Positions 16,841 through 24,534 of a DNA stretch of 64,000 nt are shown here, piece by piece. The translations under genes and the position numbers were made by a program. The stretch is from Streptomyces sp. NBC_00094 (lineage in GTDB: Bacteria > Actinomycetota > Actinomycetes > Streptomycetales > Streptomycetaceae). The DNA is taken from the NCBI RefSeq assembly GCF_026343125.1, contig NZ_JAPEMB010000001.1:7693501-7757500 (forward strand), written 5' to 3'. The notes under the pieces are model-generated. The model worked only from the letters and a program-made list of their open reading frames with translations, did no database searches and had not been told where the DNA came from. Numbering within the stretch: the stretch's first letter is position 1; every line of letters begins with the position of its first letter.

Positions 16841-17623
16841 ATGAGCGAGACCACCACCGCCGGCAGCCTGCAGGAAGAGGTCCGGGAGTACTACCGGGCC
16901 AAGGCCGCCGAGGCCGAGACGAGCGGCGCCTGCTGCTCGCCCGACCCGCAGACCTTCGGACCCGCCGCGTACGACGAGATCGGCCCCGGCACCGCGCCCG
17001 ACACCGCCCTTCTCGCCAGCCTCGGCTGCGGCAACCCGAGCGCCGTCGCCGAACTGCGCGAGGGCGAGACGGTCCTGGACCTCGGCTCCGGCGGCGGCCT
17101 GGACGTCATCCTCAGCGCCCGGCGCGTCGGTCCGGACGGCCGCGTCTTCGGCCTGGACTTCCTGGAGGAGATGCTCGCCCTCGCCGCCCGCAACGTCGCC
17201 GACGCCGAGGTCGACAACGTCGTCTTCCTCAAGGGCACGATCGAGTCGATCCCGCTGCCGGCCGACACCGTCGACGTGATCATCTCCAACTGCGTGATCA
17301 ACCTGTCCCTGAACAAGCCGGCCGTCTTCGCCGAGATGGCCCGCGTCCTCACCCCCGGCGGCCGGCTCGGCATCAGCGACGTCGTCGCCGAGGACCGGCT
17401 CAGCCCCGAGGAGCGGGCCGAGCGCGGCGGACACAGCCAGTGCATCGCCGGCGCGCTGTCCGTCGCCGAGTACAAGGAACTCCTCGACGCGGTGGGCCTG
17501 AAGGACGCGGAGGTCGTCTTCACCCAGGAGGCCGCCGACGGTCTCCACGCCGCGATCATCCGCGCCCACAAGCCCCTGGACGCCGACACGCAGGAGTGCG
17601 CGCCCGGCGGCACCTGCTGCTGA
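16841..17623 (+). CDS. arsM: Arsenite S-adenosylmethionine methyltransferase
   Basis: The 260-residue Class I methyltransferase has SAM motif VLDLGSGGGLDV and the three Cys positions expected for As(III) binding in ArsM: the N-terminal pair SGACCSP, SNCVINL and SQCIAGAL. It ends in GGTCC. ArsM methylates trivalent arsenicals; in the arsinothricin pathway it methylates the hydroxyarsinothricin made by ArsL. It is the last gene of the arsL operon, 19 bp after the GTPase, and is followed by a strong terminator. Identification as ArsM is firm. Whether it acts on inorganic As(III), on the organoarsenical, or on both is not decided by sequence. Confidence 0.93.
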   Translation: MSETTTAGSLQEEVREYYRAKAAEAETSGACCSPDPQTFGPAAYDEIGPGTAPDTALLASLGCGNPSAVAELREGETVLDLGSGGGLDVILSARRVGPDGRVFGLDFLEEMLALAARNVADAEVDNVVFLKGTIESIPLPADTVDVIISNCVINLSLNKPAVFAEMARVLTPGGRLGISDVVAEDRLSPEERAERGGHSQCIAGALSVAEYKELLDAVGLKDAEVVFTQEAADGLHAAIIRAHKPLDADTQECAPGGTCC

Positions 17624-17637
17624 TCCGGCCGTAGGTC

Positions 17638-17663
17638 GTGGCCGGAGTCGAGACTCCGGCCAC
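17638..17663. terminator. Perfect 12-bp hairpin after arsM
   Basis: GTGGCCGGAGTC (17638-17649) and GACTCCGGCCAC (17652-17663) form a perfect stem with a 2-nt gap, 15 bp after the arsM stop. It separates arsM from arsR. A terminator is the simplest reading, with partial readthrough into arsR possible. Confidence 0.75.
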
Positions 17664-17757
17664 GGCCCGCACCGACGTGCACGCACGCATGCCGGTTCCT
17701 CCGCTCGCCGCCGGCCGGAGCGGCGGCGGTCTTCCACCTGGTCCGCAAAGGATTCCC

Positions 17758-18093
17758 ATGTCCGAGACCTCGCTCGACCAGGAGACCGCCGAGGAGTACG
17801 CCGGCTGGTTCCGGGCTCTGGCCGACCCCACGCGCATCCGCATCATGCGGTTCCTGAGCGGCCACACGGACTCCGTGCCGGTGGGCGAGATCGTCGCCCA
17901 CCTTCGACTCAACCAGTCGACCGTCTCCCATCACCTGAAGATCCTCCACACCGCTCGATTCCTGACCAGGCGCCGTGTCGGCGCCAGCATCCGGTACGCG
18001 GTCAACCCCCGCTGCGTCACCGAGTTCCCCAGCGCCGCCGATATCCTCCTCGGCGCCCCGGTCCGCTCCTGTCGGGAGCCGGGATCCAGCTGA
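17758..18093 (+). CDS. arsR: ArsR/SmtB-family transcription repressor
   Basis: The 111-residue winged-helix protein has the ArsR pattern (FRALADPTRIRIMRFLSGH, GEIVAHLRLNQSTVSHHLKIL, ARFLTRRRVGASIRYAVNP). The classical ELCVC metal site is absent; the only cysteines are Cys86 (NPRCV) and Cys105 (VRSCR) near the C-terminus, so As(III) sensing would use a C-terminal site as in other actinobacterial ArsRs. ATG 17758 has AAAGGA upstream. It lies after the arsM terminator and convergent with arsC. It is the obvious candidate to bind the duplicated 88-bp control regions, though no copy of that segment precedes arsR itself. Confidence 0.88.
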   Translation: MSETSLDQETAEEYAGWFRALADPTRIRIMRFLSGHTDSVPVGEIVAHLRLNQSTVSHHLKILHTARFLTRRRVGASIRYAVNPRCVTEFPSAADILLGAPVRSCREPGSS

Positions 18094-18198
18094 CGCTCCC
18101 TCACTCCTCCCTCGAGCATCGATGGCCGGCGAGGGAGAGCGCGTGGCGACGGCTTGGTCGCGAAGGCCGTCCCTTCGCGGTCGGGGCCGTCGCGGTGC

Positions 18199-18618
18199 TC
18201 ACGCCTCTTGTCGCGCGTCGATCTCGGCGATGAGGCCCTCGATGAGGTCCTTGATCTCGTCGCGGATGGGGCGGACGGCCTCGACGCCCTGGCCGGCCGG
18301 GTCCTCCAGGGCCCAGTCGAGGTACTTCTTGCCGGGGAAGACCGGGCAGGCGTCGCCGCAGCCCATGGTGATGACGTAGTCGGACGCCTGGACGGCCTCG
18401 GTGGTCAGTACCTTCGGCTTCCGGTGGGAGATGTCGACGCCGACCTCCCGCATCGCCTCGACCGCGGCCGGGTTGACGCGGTCGCCGGGGACCGAGCCGG
18501 CGGAGCGGACCTCGACGCGGTCGCCGGCCAGGTGGTCCAGGAATCCGGCGGCCATCTGGGAGCGGCCCGCGTTGTGGACGCAGACGAAGAGTACGGAGGC
18601 GAGCGGAGCAGTGGGCAT
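18199..18618 (-). CDS. arsC: Arsenate reductase, low-Mr tyrosine phosphatase type
   Basis: The 139-residue protein carries the CX5R phosphatase loop FVCVHNAGRSQMAA, the resolving cysteines in TMGCGDACPVFPG and the DWALEDPAG motif. It reduces As(V) to As(III). ATG 18618 is preceded by AAGGAAG. Placed between the two biosynthetic operons but on the opposite strand, it would provide As(III) for ArsL and ArsM when cells meet arsenate, besides conferring resistance if an efflux pump exists elsewhere; no ArsB/Acr3 pump is encoded in this window. Confidence 0.93.
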   Translation of the reverse strand: MPTAPLASVLFVCVHNAGRSQMAAGFLDHLAGDRVEVRSAGSVPGDRVNPAAVEAMREVGVDISHRKPKVLTTEAVQASDYVITMGCGDACPVFPGKKYLDWALEDPAGQGVEAVRPIRDEIKDLIEGLIAEIDARQEA

Positions 18619-19066
18619 CAGTGGTTCTTCCTTGCCGTCAAGGGGTCGGCTCTGACTGGTGATCAGTGAATGGCGTGTGCCTGCTTGCACGTGAGCCGCG
18701 GTGGACGACTCATCTCCTCGGCGGCCTGGCCGGCGGGGGACGGGAAACAGCCCCGGCGCGGCATCCCCGCGGCTGAGGACCCGGACGCCACGTCTTCGGA
18801 GCGCTCAGAACTCGACGTCGCCTCGCCCGTGACCCGGCGGGCTGGGGACCGTGATCCGTGCGCGAACGGTACTCCCTCACCGCCCCCCTGGCGACCCTTG
18901 TGCCGACGGCTTGATCACGTCGGCCTCATGCTGGGCGTGGTCGCACCGGGGCCGCCTGGCCGCTCCTGGGGTATCGACAAGTGCCGATTGATCCCCGCCG
19001 TGTGTGACGCGGTTCGGGCAGCACCCCTTGGTGATGGCGCCCGACTCGGGGCGTCATGTTTCGTCA
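18619..19066. other. Intergenic region between arsC and the ATP-grasp operon
   Basis: About 450 bp without a convincing gene. It should hold the arsC promoter (a TGATCA palindrome occurs about 40 bp before the arsC start). No riboswitch-like structure was recognised by eye. Confidence 0.45.
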
Positions 19067-19154
19067 TTCATCGATCTATTGACATACATCGCTTAATGCT
19101 GGCAGGGTTCCGGCCGTCGGGAGACAGCGTAGTTGCCGACCTGGGCTCTGACCC
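19067..19154 (+). promoter_or_regulatory. Duplicated control region, copy 2 (before the ATP-grasp gene)
   Basis: Second copy of the 88-bp segment at 13000-13087 (82 identical positions, no gaps). The TTGACATACATCGCT core is unchanged. It ends 55 bp before ATG 19210, close to the 49-bp spacing in copy 1, so the promoter, operator and leader have been duplicated as a unit. Confidence 0.75.
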
Positions 19155-19209
19155 CGCCCCGTCGGCCGGCCCCGGCCCCGACCACACGTCGACACGAAGG
19201 TTTCCCACC

Positions 19210-20472
19210 ATGGCCGCCACGTCCCACCCGCAGTCGTCCACCACCGAGGCACCGGTCCTGCTCATCATGGGCAGCGGTGACCGCCGCTACCGGGAGTACA
19301 TCGTGGCGGCCGTCTCGCGTCACTTCCGACTGTGGCTCCTCGACGCGCACGAGCCGAGCTGGCAGCTGCCGTACGTGGAGGGGACCTCGCTCCTCGACAC
19401 CAAGAACCTCGACGACCTTCTCGCCGAGGCGAGGAAGGTCGCGCAACAGCTCCCCGTCGTCGGGGTCTTCACCTACGACGAGTCGCTCGTACACGTCGCC
19501 GCACGGCTCGCCGAAGCCCTCGGCATGCCCGGAAGCGCACCCGACGCGGTGCTGGCGTGCCGCGACAAGGCGGCCACCCGGTCGCGCCTCGTGGCGGCGG
19601 ACGTGCCGCAGCCGGCCTGCACGCCGGTCGCCACGGCCGCCGAGGCCCGCGCCGCGGCCGACAAGACGGGTTACCCCGTGGTGATCAAGGCCCGTGGCCT
19701 CGCCGGCAGCCTCGGCGTCGTCCGCGCCGACGACGGCGACGCCGTCGAGGCGGCCTTCGAAGCCGCAAGCTCCGCCAACTGGCCGGGAGTCCCCCGTTAC
19801 GAGGCCGACGTCCTGGTCGAGGAGTACCTGACCGGTCCCGAGATCAGCATCGACGCGGTCGTCGTCGACGGTGTGTGCACCCCGATGATCGTGGCGCGCA
19901 AGCAGGTCGGCATGGACCCGTACTTCGAAGAGACCGGTCACACCGTCGACGCCGCCGACCCCCTGCTCCAGGACCCGGAGCTCCTGGACCAACTGCACCG
20001 CATCCACCAGGCGCTCGGCTTCGCACACGGCGCCACGCACACCGAGTTCAAGCTCACCCCCAAGGGACCCCGACTCGTCGAGATCAACGCGCGCCTGGGC
20101 GGTGACTTCATCCCTCTCATCGGCATGCTCGCCACCGGCACCGACCCGGCCGTCGCCGCCGCCCAGGTGGCGGCCGGGCTCACCCCCGACACCGCGCCGA
20201 AGACACAGAAGACCGCGGCCATCAGGTTCCTCTACCCGGAGCGCGACTGCGAGGCCGTCGAGGTGACCGTGCGCACCGACCTCTTCGGGCCCACGGTGCA
20301 CAGCGCGGTCGCGACGGCCGGTCCCGGAACCCGGCTGGCCCTCCCGCCCCGGGCGTACATGAACCGCTACGGCTACGTCATCGCCGTCGGCGAGGACCGC
20401 GACCAGGTGACCGCCGACGCGGATGCCGCGCCCGCGCTCGTCGAGCTGCGCTCGCGTCCCCTGGCCGACTGA
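19210..20472 (+). CDS. ATP-grasp carboxylate-amine ligase
   Basis: The 420-residue protein has the ATP-grasp architecture: an N-terminal Rossmann-like domain with LLIMGSGDRRYREYIV, the ATP-binding Lys region GYPVVIKARGLAGSLGVV, VLVEEYLTGPEISIDAVV, and the Mg-binding motif LVEINARLGGD. Such enzymes activate a carboxylate as acyl-phosphate and join it to an amine, as in L-amino-acid ligases of dipeptide antibiotics. It shares its upstream control region with arsL and leads directly into the mtn genes. A role in coupling an amino acid to an arsenic-containing amino acid is inferred; the family call is strong. GAAGG precedes ATG 19210. Confidence 0.85.
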   Translation: MAATSHPQSSTTEAPVLLIMGSGDRRYREYIVAAVSRHFRLWLLDAHEPSWQLPYVEGTSLLDTKNLDDLLAEARKVAQQLPVVGVFTYDESLVHVAARLAEALGMPGSAPDAVLACRDKAATRSRLVAADVPQPACTPVATAAEARAAADKTGYPVVIKARGLAGSLGVVRADDGDAVEAAFEAASSANWPGVPRYEADVLVEEYLTGPEISIDAVVVDGVCTPMIVARKQVGMDPYFEETGHTVDAADPLLQDPELLDQLHRIHQALGFAHGATHTEFKLTPKGPRLVEINARLGGDFIPLIGMLATGTDPAVAAAQVAAGLTPDTAPKTQKTAAIRFLYPERDCEAVEVTVRTDLFGPTVHSAVATAGPGTRLALPPRAYMNRYGYVIAVGEDRDQVTADADAAPALVELRSRPLAD

Positions 20473-20508
20473 CTCGTACCACCTCTCGGACCGAAGGAGC
20501 AGCCGACC

Positions 20509-21534
20509 GTGAGCATGGCCTCCGACCAGCCGTCACTGCGCTGGGACGGCGACGCGATCGTCACGCTCGATCAGCGCGCACTGCCCCACGAACGTCGACT
20601 CCTGCGTCTGACCACCGTGGACGACGTCATCACCGCCATCACGACACTCGCGGTACGGGGCGCCCCCTCCATCGGACTCGCGGGCGCCCTCGGCGTCGCG
20701 CTCTCCGCCTACGCCCACTGCTCGCCCGGCGCCGCCGACCACGGGCGGGAAGCCGTACACGCCGATGCTCGGCGGCTCGCCGCCGCCCGACCCACGGCCG
20801 TCAACCTCGCGTGGGCCGTCGACAGGGCTCTCGCGAAGCTCGCCGACGGCCCGGACGCGGTACTCGCCGAAGCGACCGTCATGATCGACGAGGACCGATC
20901 GGTCAACCGGCAGATGGTCGCCCACGCGGTCCAGGCCGTACTCGACCGCTGCCCTCAGCGGCCCCTGCGGATCCTCACCCATTGCAACACCGGCCGACTC
21001 GCGACCGCGGCCGTGGGAACCGCCCTCGGCACGATCCTCGCCCTCGCGGACGCCGGGAAGATCACCGAGGTCCTCGTCGGCGAGACCCGACCGCTCCTGC
21101 AGGGCGCCCGGCTGACGGCCTGGGAGCTGGCCGAAGCCGGCGTGCCGCACCGCGTGTGCGTCGACAGCGCGGCCGCCGCGGCCATGAGCCGGGGACTTGT
21201 CGACTGCGTCCTGGTCGGAGCCGACCGCATCACCGCCGGCGGGGACGCCGCCAACAAGATCGGCACCTACGCACTGGCGATCGCCGCCGCCCACCACGGC
21301 ATTCCCTTCATCGTCGTCGCCCCCGAGTCGTCCTGGGACAGATCGCTCGCCGACGGACGGGACATCGTCATCGAGGAACGCGACGCCGACGAGGTGACCT
21401 CCTACGGAGGCGTCCGCACCACCCCGGTTGGTACGCGTGCGTACAACCCGGCCTTCGACGTCACCCCTGCCTCCCTGATCTCCGCCACCGTCTCCGAACA
21501 CGGTGTGCACTCCGCATCCGAGGTGAGCGTATGA
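20509..21534 (+). CDS. mtnA: S-methyl-5-thioribose-1-phosphate isomerase
   Basis: The 341-residue eIF2B-alpha-like isomerase shows RGAPSIGLAGALGVAL, the catalytic Cys in THCNTGRLATAAVGTALG and Asp in LVGADRITAGGDAANKIG. It converts methylthioribose-1-phosphate to methylthioribulose-1-phosphate in methionine salvage. GTG 20509 is preferred over ATG 20515 because GAAGGAG lies at a suitable distance. Located 36 bp after the ATP-grasp gene and overlapping mtnB by 4 bp, it opens the salvage part of the operon, which would recycle methylthioadenosine released by ArsL. Confidence 0.93.
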   Translation: MSMASDQPSLRWDGDAIVTLDQRALPHERRLLRLTTVDDVITAITTLAVRGAPSIGLAGALGVALSAYAHCSPGAADHGREAVHADARRLAAARPTAVNLAWAVDRALAKLADGPDAVLAEATVMIDEDRSVNRQMVAHAVQAVLDRCPQRPLRILTHCNTGRLATAAVGTALGTILALADAGKITEVLVGETRPLLQGARLTAWELAEAGVPHRVCVDSAAAAAMSRGLVDCVLVGADRITAGGDAANKIGTYALAIAAAHHGIPFIVVAPESSWDRSLADGRDIVIEERDADEVTSYGGVRTTPVGTRAYNPAFDVTPASLISATVSEHGVHSASEVSV

Positions 21535-22193
21535 GTTACGCGCCGTCCACCGCCGCCGGCAAGCAGTCCGCCCAGCAGCTGGCCGACCTCACCCGCACCC
21601 TGTACGAGCGCGGATGGATGCCGGGCACCTCCGGCAACGTGTCCGTGCGACTGCCCGAGGATCCCGACAGGGCGCTGATCACGGCGAGCGGCCGGGACAA
21701 GGGCGAGCTGACCGCACGGGACGTGGTGGAGGTCGACACCCGCACCGGCGAGGCGTCCCTTCCCGGTCAGGCCCGCCCCTCGGCCGAGACCTCCATCCAC
21801 GCGGCGGTCTACCGCGTCACCGGAGCCCGCGCCGTCATCCACGCACACTCTCCGTACGCCACCGTGATCGCCCACCGCGTCGGCGCCCACGGGGCGGTGT
21901 CCTCACTCCGGGTGGAACGCTTCGAGCTGCTCAAGGGACTGGGCCTCACGGACCCGGCAGCCATGGACCTGCCGGTGTTCCCCAACTGGCCCGAGGTGGA
22001 GCGGATCTCCGAGGACGTCGCCGCCCACCTCGCGGCGTACGGGGAAGGCCCGCCGGGGCTCCTCCTGGCCGATCACGGCATCACCGCGTGGGGCGACTCG
22101 CTCAACCAGGCCAAGAACAGGCTCGAATGCCTGGAGTCACTCTGCCAGCTGCTCGTGCTCGCCCAGTCCGAACTGCGCGTCTCCCGTGCCTGA
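21531..22193 (+). CDS. mtnB: Methylthioribulose-1-phosphate dehydratase
   Basis: The 220-residue class II aldolase-like protein has GTSGNVSVR, SAETSIHAAVYR, the zinc-binding HAHSPYATVIAHR and LLADHGITAWG. MtnB dehydrates methylthioribulose-1-phosphate to 2,3-diketo-5-methylthiopentyl-1-phosphate. ATG 21531 overlaps the mtnA stop (ATGA). The conserved Zn-binding His residues are present, and the length is normal for the family. The alternative within the superfamily, fuculose-phosphate aldolase, is unlikely given the operon. Confidence 0.93.
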   Translation: MSYAPSTAAGKQSAQQLADLTRTLYERGWMPGTSGNVSVRLPEDPDRALITASGRDKGELTARDVVEVDTRTGEASLPGQARPSAETSIHAAVYRVTGARAVIHAHSPYATVIAHRVGAHGAVSSLRVERFELLKGLGLTDPAAMDLPVFPNWPEVERISEDVAAHLAAYGEGPPGLLLADHGITAWGDSLNQAKNRLECLESLCQLLVLAQSELRVSRA

Positions 22194-22217
22194 AGGACCC
22201 GACGACAGGACCTCACC

Positions 22218-22793
22218 ATGACATTGCTGCAGATCATGCCGGACGACGCACCGGACACCGTCCTGCTCCGTACGCGGGATGAGGCCGCCATCGCGCAGGC
22301 CCTGCGCGAGCGGTCGGTCTCCTTCACACGCTGGCCGTTGCGCACCCGCGTGACGCCGGAGACGACGTCCGACGAGCTGCTCGACGCCTACCGGCACGAG
22401 GTCGACGAGCTCTGCGCCCGCCAGGGGCTGCGCCTCGTCGACGTCGCCAGGCTCCACCCCGAGGAAGGGCCGGAGTGGCGGGAGCGAGCGACCAAGGCCC
22501 GGTCGACCTTCCTCGACGAGCACCGGCACGCCGAGGACGAGGTCAGGTTCTTCGCCCAGGGCACCGGCTGCTTCTACCTCCACCTCGACGACCGCGTCTA
22601 CGCCGTCGTGTGCGAGGCCGGCGACCTGCTGTCGGTTCCCGCCGGCACCCGGCACTGGTTCGACATGGGTCCCGACCCGGACTTCTGCGCCATCCGCTTC
22701 TTCGAGAAGGAGGACGGCTGGGTGGGCGACTTCACCCAGGAACCCATCGCCGGCGGATTCCCTCGTCTCGACGCACTCCTGCGGGAAGACTGA
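22218..22793 (+). CDS. mtnD: Acireductone dioxygenase
   Basis: The 191-residue cupin has the metal ligands of the ARD family in DEHRHAEDEVRFFAQGTG and VPAGTRHWFDMG. Depending on the bound metal (Fe or Ni) this enzyme gives the salvage ketoacid or an off-pathway product. It precedes mtnC by one shared base (stop and start overlap), so the order in DNA is mtnB-mtnD-mtnC, while the chemical order is B-C-D. Length and motifs are normal. Confidence 0.93.
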   Translation: MTLLQIMPDDAPDTVLLRTRDEAAIAQALRERSVSFTRWPLRTRVTPETTSDELLDAYRHEVDELCARQGLRLVDVARLHPEEGPEWRERATKARSTFLDEHRHAEDEVRFFAQGTGCFYLHLDDRVYAVVCEAGDLLSVPAGTRHWFDMGPDPDFCAIRFFEKEDGWVGDFTQEPIAGGFPRLDALLRED

Positions 22794-23575
22794 TGCCGGA
22801 CAGCCGACTCGACCGGGTCCCCGACAACGGGCCGCGTGCCGTCGTCCTCGACATCGAGGGAACCACCGGGTCCCTCAGCCACGTACGCGACGTCCTCTTC
22901 CCCTACGCCCGCGCGCGGCTCGCCCCCTGGCTCACCGAACACCGCGGCACCGCACCCTGGCGGCAGATCCTCGACGCGGTCGCCGCCCACACCGGGGCGG
23001 CCCAGGACGAGGCGAGTGCTCTGGCGCTCCTGGAGCAGTGGGCCGACGCCGATGTGAAGGCGGCGCCGCTGAAGGCGCTGCAGGGACTGATCTGGTCCGG
23101 AGGCTACGAGGCGGGGGAGCTGTCCGGCCACGTCTACCCTGACGTACCGCCCGCCTTGGAGCACTGGAAGGCACAGGGCACCGGCCGCTTCATCTACTCG
23201 TCCGGTTCCGTGGCCGCTCAGCGCGACTGGTTCGGCCACACCGCGCACGGCGACCTGCGCCCGCTGCTCGACGGCTACTTCGACCTGACGACGGCCGGCC
23301 CGAAGGCGCACACCGACTCCTACCGCGCCATCGCGGCGGAGCTCGGGCACGACCCCGGGGAACTGCTCTTCGTCAGCGACGTCGGTGCCGAGCTCGACGC
23401 CGCCGCCGACGCCGGCTGGCAGACCGTGGCCGTGCGCCGCCCCGACGACGAACGCCCCGCCGTGCCCGGGCACGAGGCGGTCGCCTCCCTCACCCCACTC
23501 GTCTCCCGACCCGGCGCGGGCAGGCCGACGGCGCCGGATCGCACGTACACACAGGAGGACCGGAACCATGAGTGA
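22793..23575 (+). CDS. mtnC: Acireductone synthase (enolase-phosphatase)
   Basis: The 260-residue HAD-family enzyme has motif I VVLDIEGTTGSLSHVRDVLFPYAR, motif II IYSSGSVAAQRDWFGH and motif IV FVSDVGAELDAAADAGW, all typical of MtnC. It enolises and dephosphorylates the diketo intermediate to acireductone. The start codon overlaps the mtnD stop by one base, and its end overlaps mtnP by 8 bp. The C-terminal 25 residues are variable and carry the mtnP ribosome-binding site. Confidence 0.93.
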   Translation: MPDSRLDRVPDNGPRAVVLDIEGTTGSLSHVRDVLFPYARARLAPWLTEHRGTAPWRQILDAVAAHTGAAQDEASALALLEQWADADVKAAPLKALQGLIWSGGYEAGELSGHVYPDVPPALEHWKAQGTGRFIYSSGSVAAQRDWFGHTAHGDLRPLLDGYFDLTTAGPKAHTDSYRAIAAELGHDPGELLFVSDVGAELDAAADAGWQTVAVRRPDDERPAVPGHEAVASLTPLVSRPGAGRPTAPDRTYTQEDRNHE

Positions 23576-24389
23576 TCCATCCGAGGAGACGGCGAAGGCG
23601 GAGATCGCGGTCATCGGCGGCAGCGGCTTCTACGAACTCCTGGAGTCGGTGCAGCGGGTCGAGGTCACCACCCCGTACGGCGCGCCATCCGACGCGGTGT
23701 CCGTCGGCACCGTGGGCGATCGCCGAGTGGCCTTCCTGCCCCGGCACGGCAGCCACCACGAGCTTCCCCCGCACCGCATCAACTACCGCGCCAACATGTG
23801 GGCCCTGCGCTCGCTGGGGGTGCGGCAGGTCCTCGCGCCCTGCGCCGTCGGTTCCCTGCGCACCTCGCTCGGCCCCGGCAGCGTGGTCCTTCCCGACCAG
23901 CTCGTCGACCGGACCACGGCCCGCGTGCAGACGTACTACGACCACGGCGCGACGCACGTCTCCTTCGCCGACCCGTACTGTGACGCCGGACGAGCGGCCG
24001 TGCTCAAGGCCGCGGGCGAGGCCGGAGCCGACGTCCACGACGGCGGGGTGATGGTGGTCGTCGAGGGCCCCCGATTCTCCACCCGGGCGGAGTCCCAGTG
24101 GTACGCGTCCGCCGGCTGGTCGCTCATCAACATGACCGGGCACCCCGAGGCCGTCCTCGCCCGTGAACTCGCCCTCTGCTACACCTCCATCGCGCTCGTG
24201 ACCGACTACGACGCCGGCGTGGAGCGGGGAGAGGGAGTCTCGCAGGACGAGGTCTTCCGCGTGTTCGCGGCGAACGTGGAACGACTGAAGGACCTGGTCC
24301 TGCGGACCGTCCCCGTCCTGGACCGCGACAGGGAATGCGCGTGCGCGGCGGCGCTCGACGGGATGGACCTGCCGTTCGATCTCCCCTGA
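23568..24389 (+). CDS. mtnP: S-methyl-5'-thioadenosine phosphorylase
   Basis: The 273-residue trimeric-type nucleoside phosphorylase shows VIGGSGFYELLE, FLPRHGSHHELPPHRINYRA with LAPCAVGSLR, VVEGPRFSTRAESQWY and INMTGHPEAVLARELALCY. It splits methylthioadenosine with phosphate to adenine and methylthioribose-1-phosphate, the entry step of salvage and the step that would drain the ArsL by-product. ACAGGAGGA precedes ATG 23568. It is the last gene of the operon. The final transaminase (MtnE) is not in the window and is probably a general aminotransferase. Confidence 0.92.
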   Translation: MSDPSEETAKAEIAVIGGSGFYELLESVQRVEVTTPYGAPSDAVSVGTVGDRRVAFLPRHGSHHELPPHRINYRANMWALRSLGVRQVLAPCAVGSLRTSLGPGSVVLPDQLVDRTTARVQTYYDHGATHVSFADPYCDAGRAAVLKAAGEAGADVHDGGVMVVVEGPRFSTRAESQWYASAGWSLINMTGHPEAVLARELALCYTSIALVTDYDAGVERGEGVSQDEVFRVFAANVERLKDLVLRTVPVLDRDRECACAAALDGMDLPFDLP

Positions 24390-24438
24390 GACGGCGATCG
24401 CCGCGTACCTGACCCGCATCGATCAGACCATCCGGACC

Positions 24439-24497
24439 GATGCCGGTCATCCGGGCACGTACCACCATGCGTGGTGAGACGGACGGTGATCGGCATC
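24439..24497. terminator. Imperfect branched hairpin between convergent genes
   Basis: GATGCCG (24439-24445) pairs with CGGCATC (24491-24497), extended by partly matching bases, and encloses an inner stem ACCAC/GTGGT around 24470. It lies between mtnP and the convergent gene at 24535, so it probably ends transcription from one or both sides. Confidence 0.45.
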
Positions 24498-24534
24498 GCC
24501 CCCACCCCGGCCACCACGTGAGCATCCGGCCGCA

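Noticed and set aside
17638..17663. Hairpin as an ArsR operator
   Set aside because: It is GC-rich with a 2-nt gap, unlike AT-rich ArsR/SmtB sites, and sits right after a stop codon, so a terminator is more likely.
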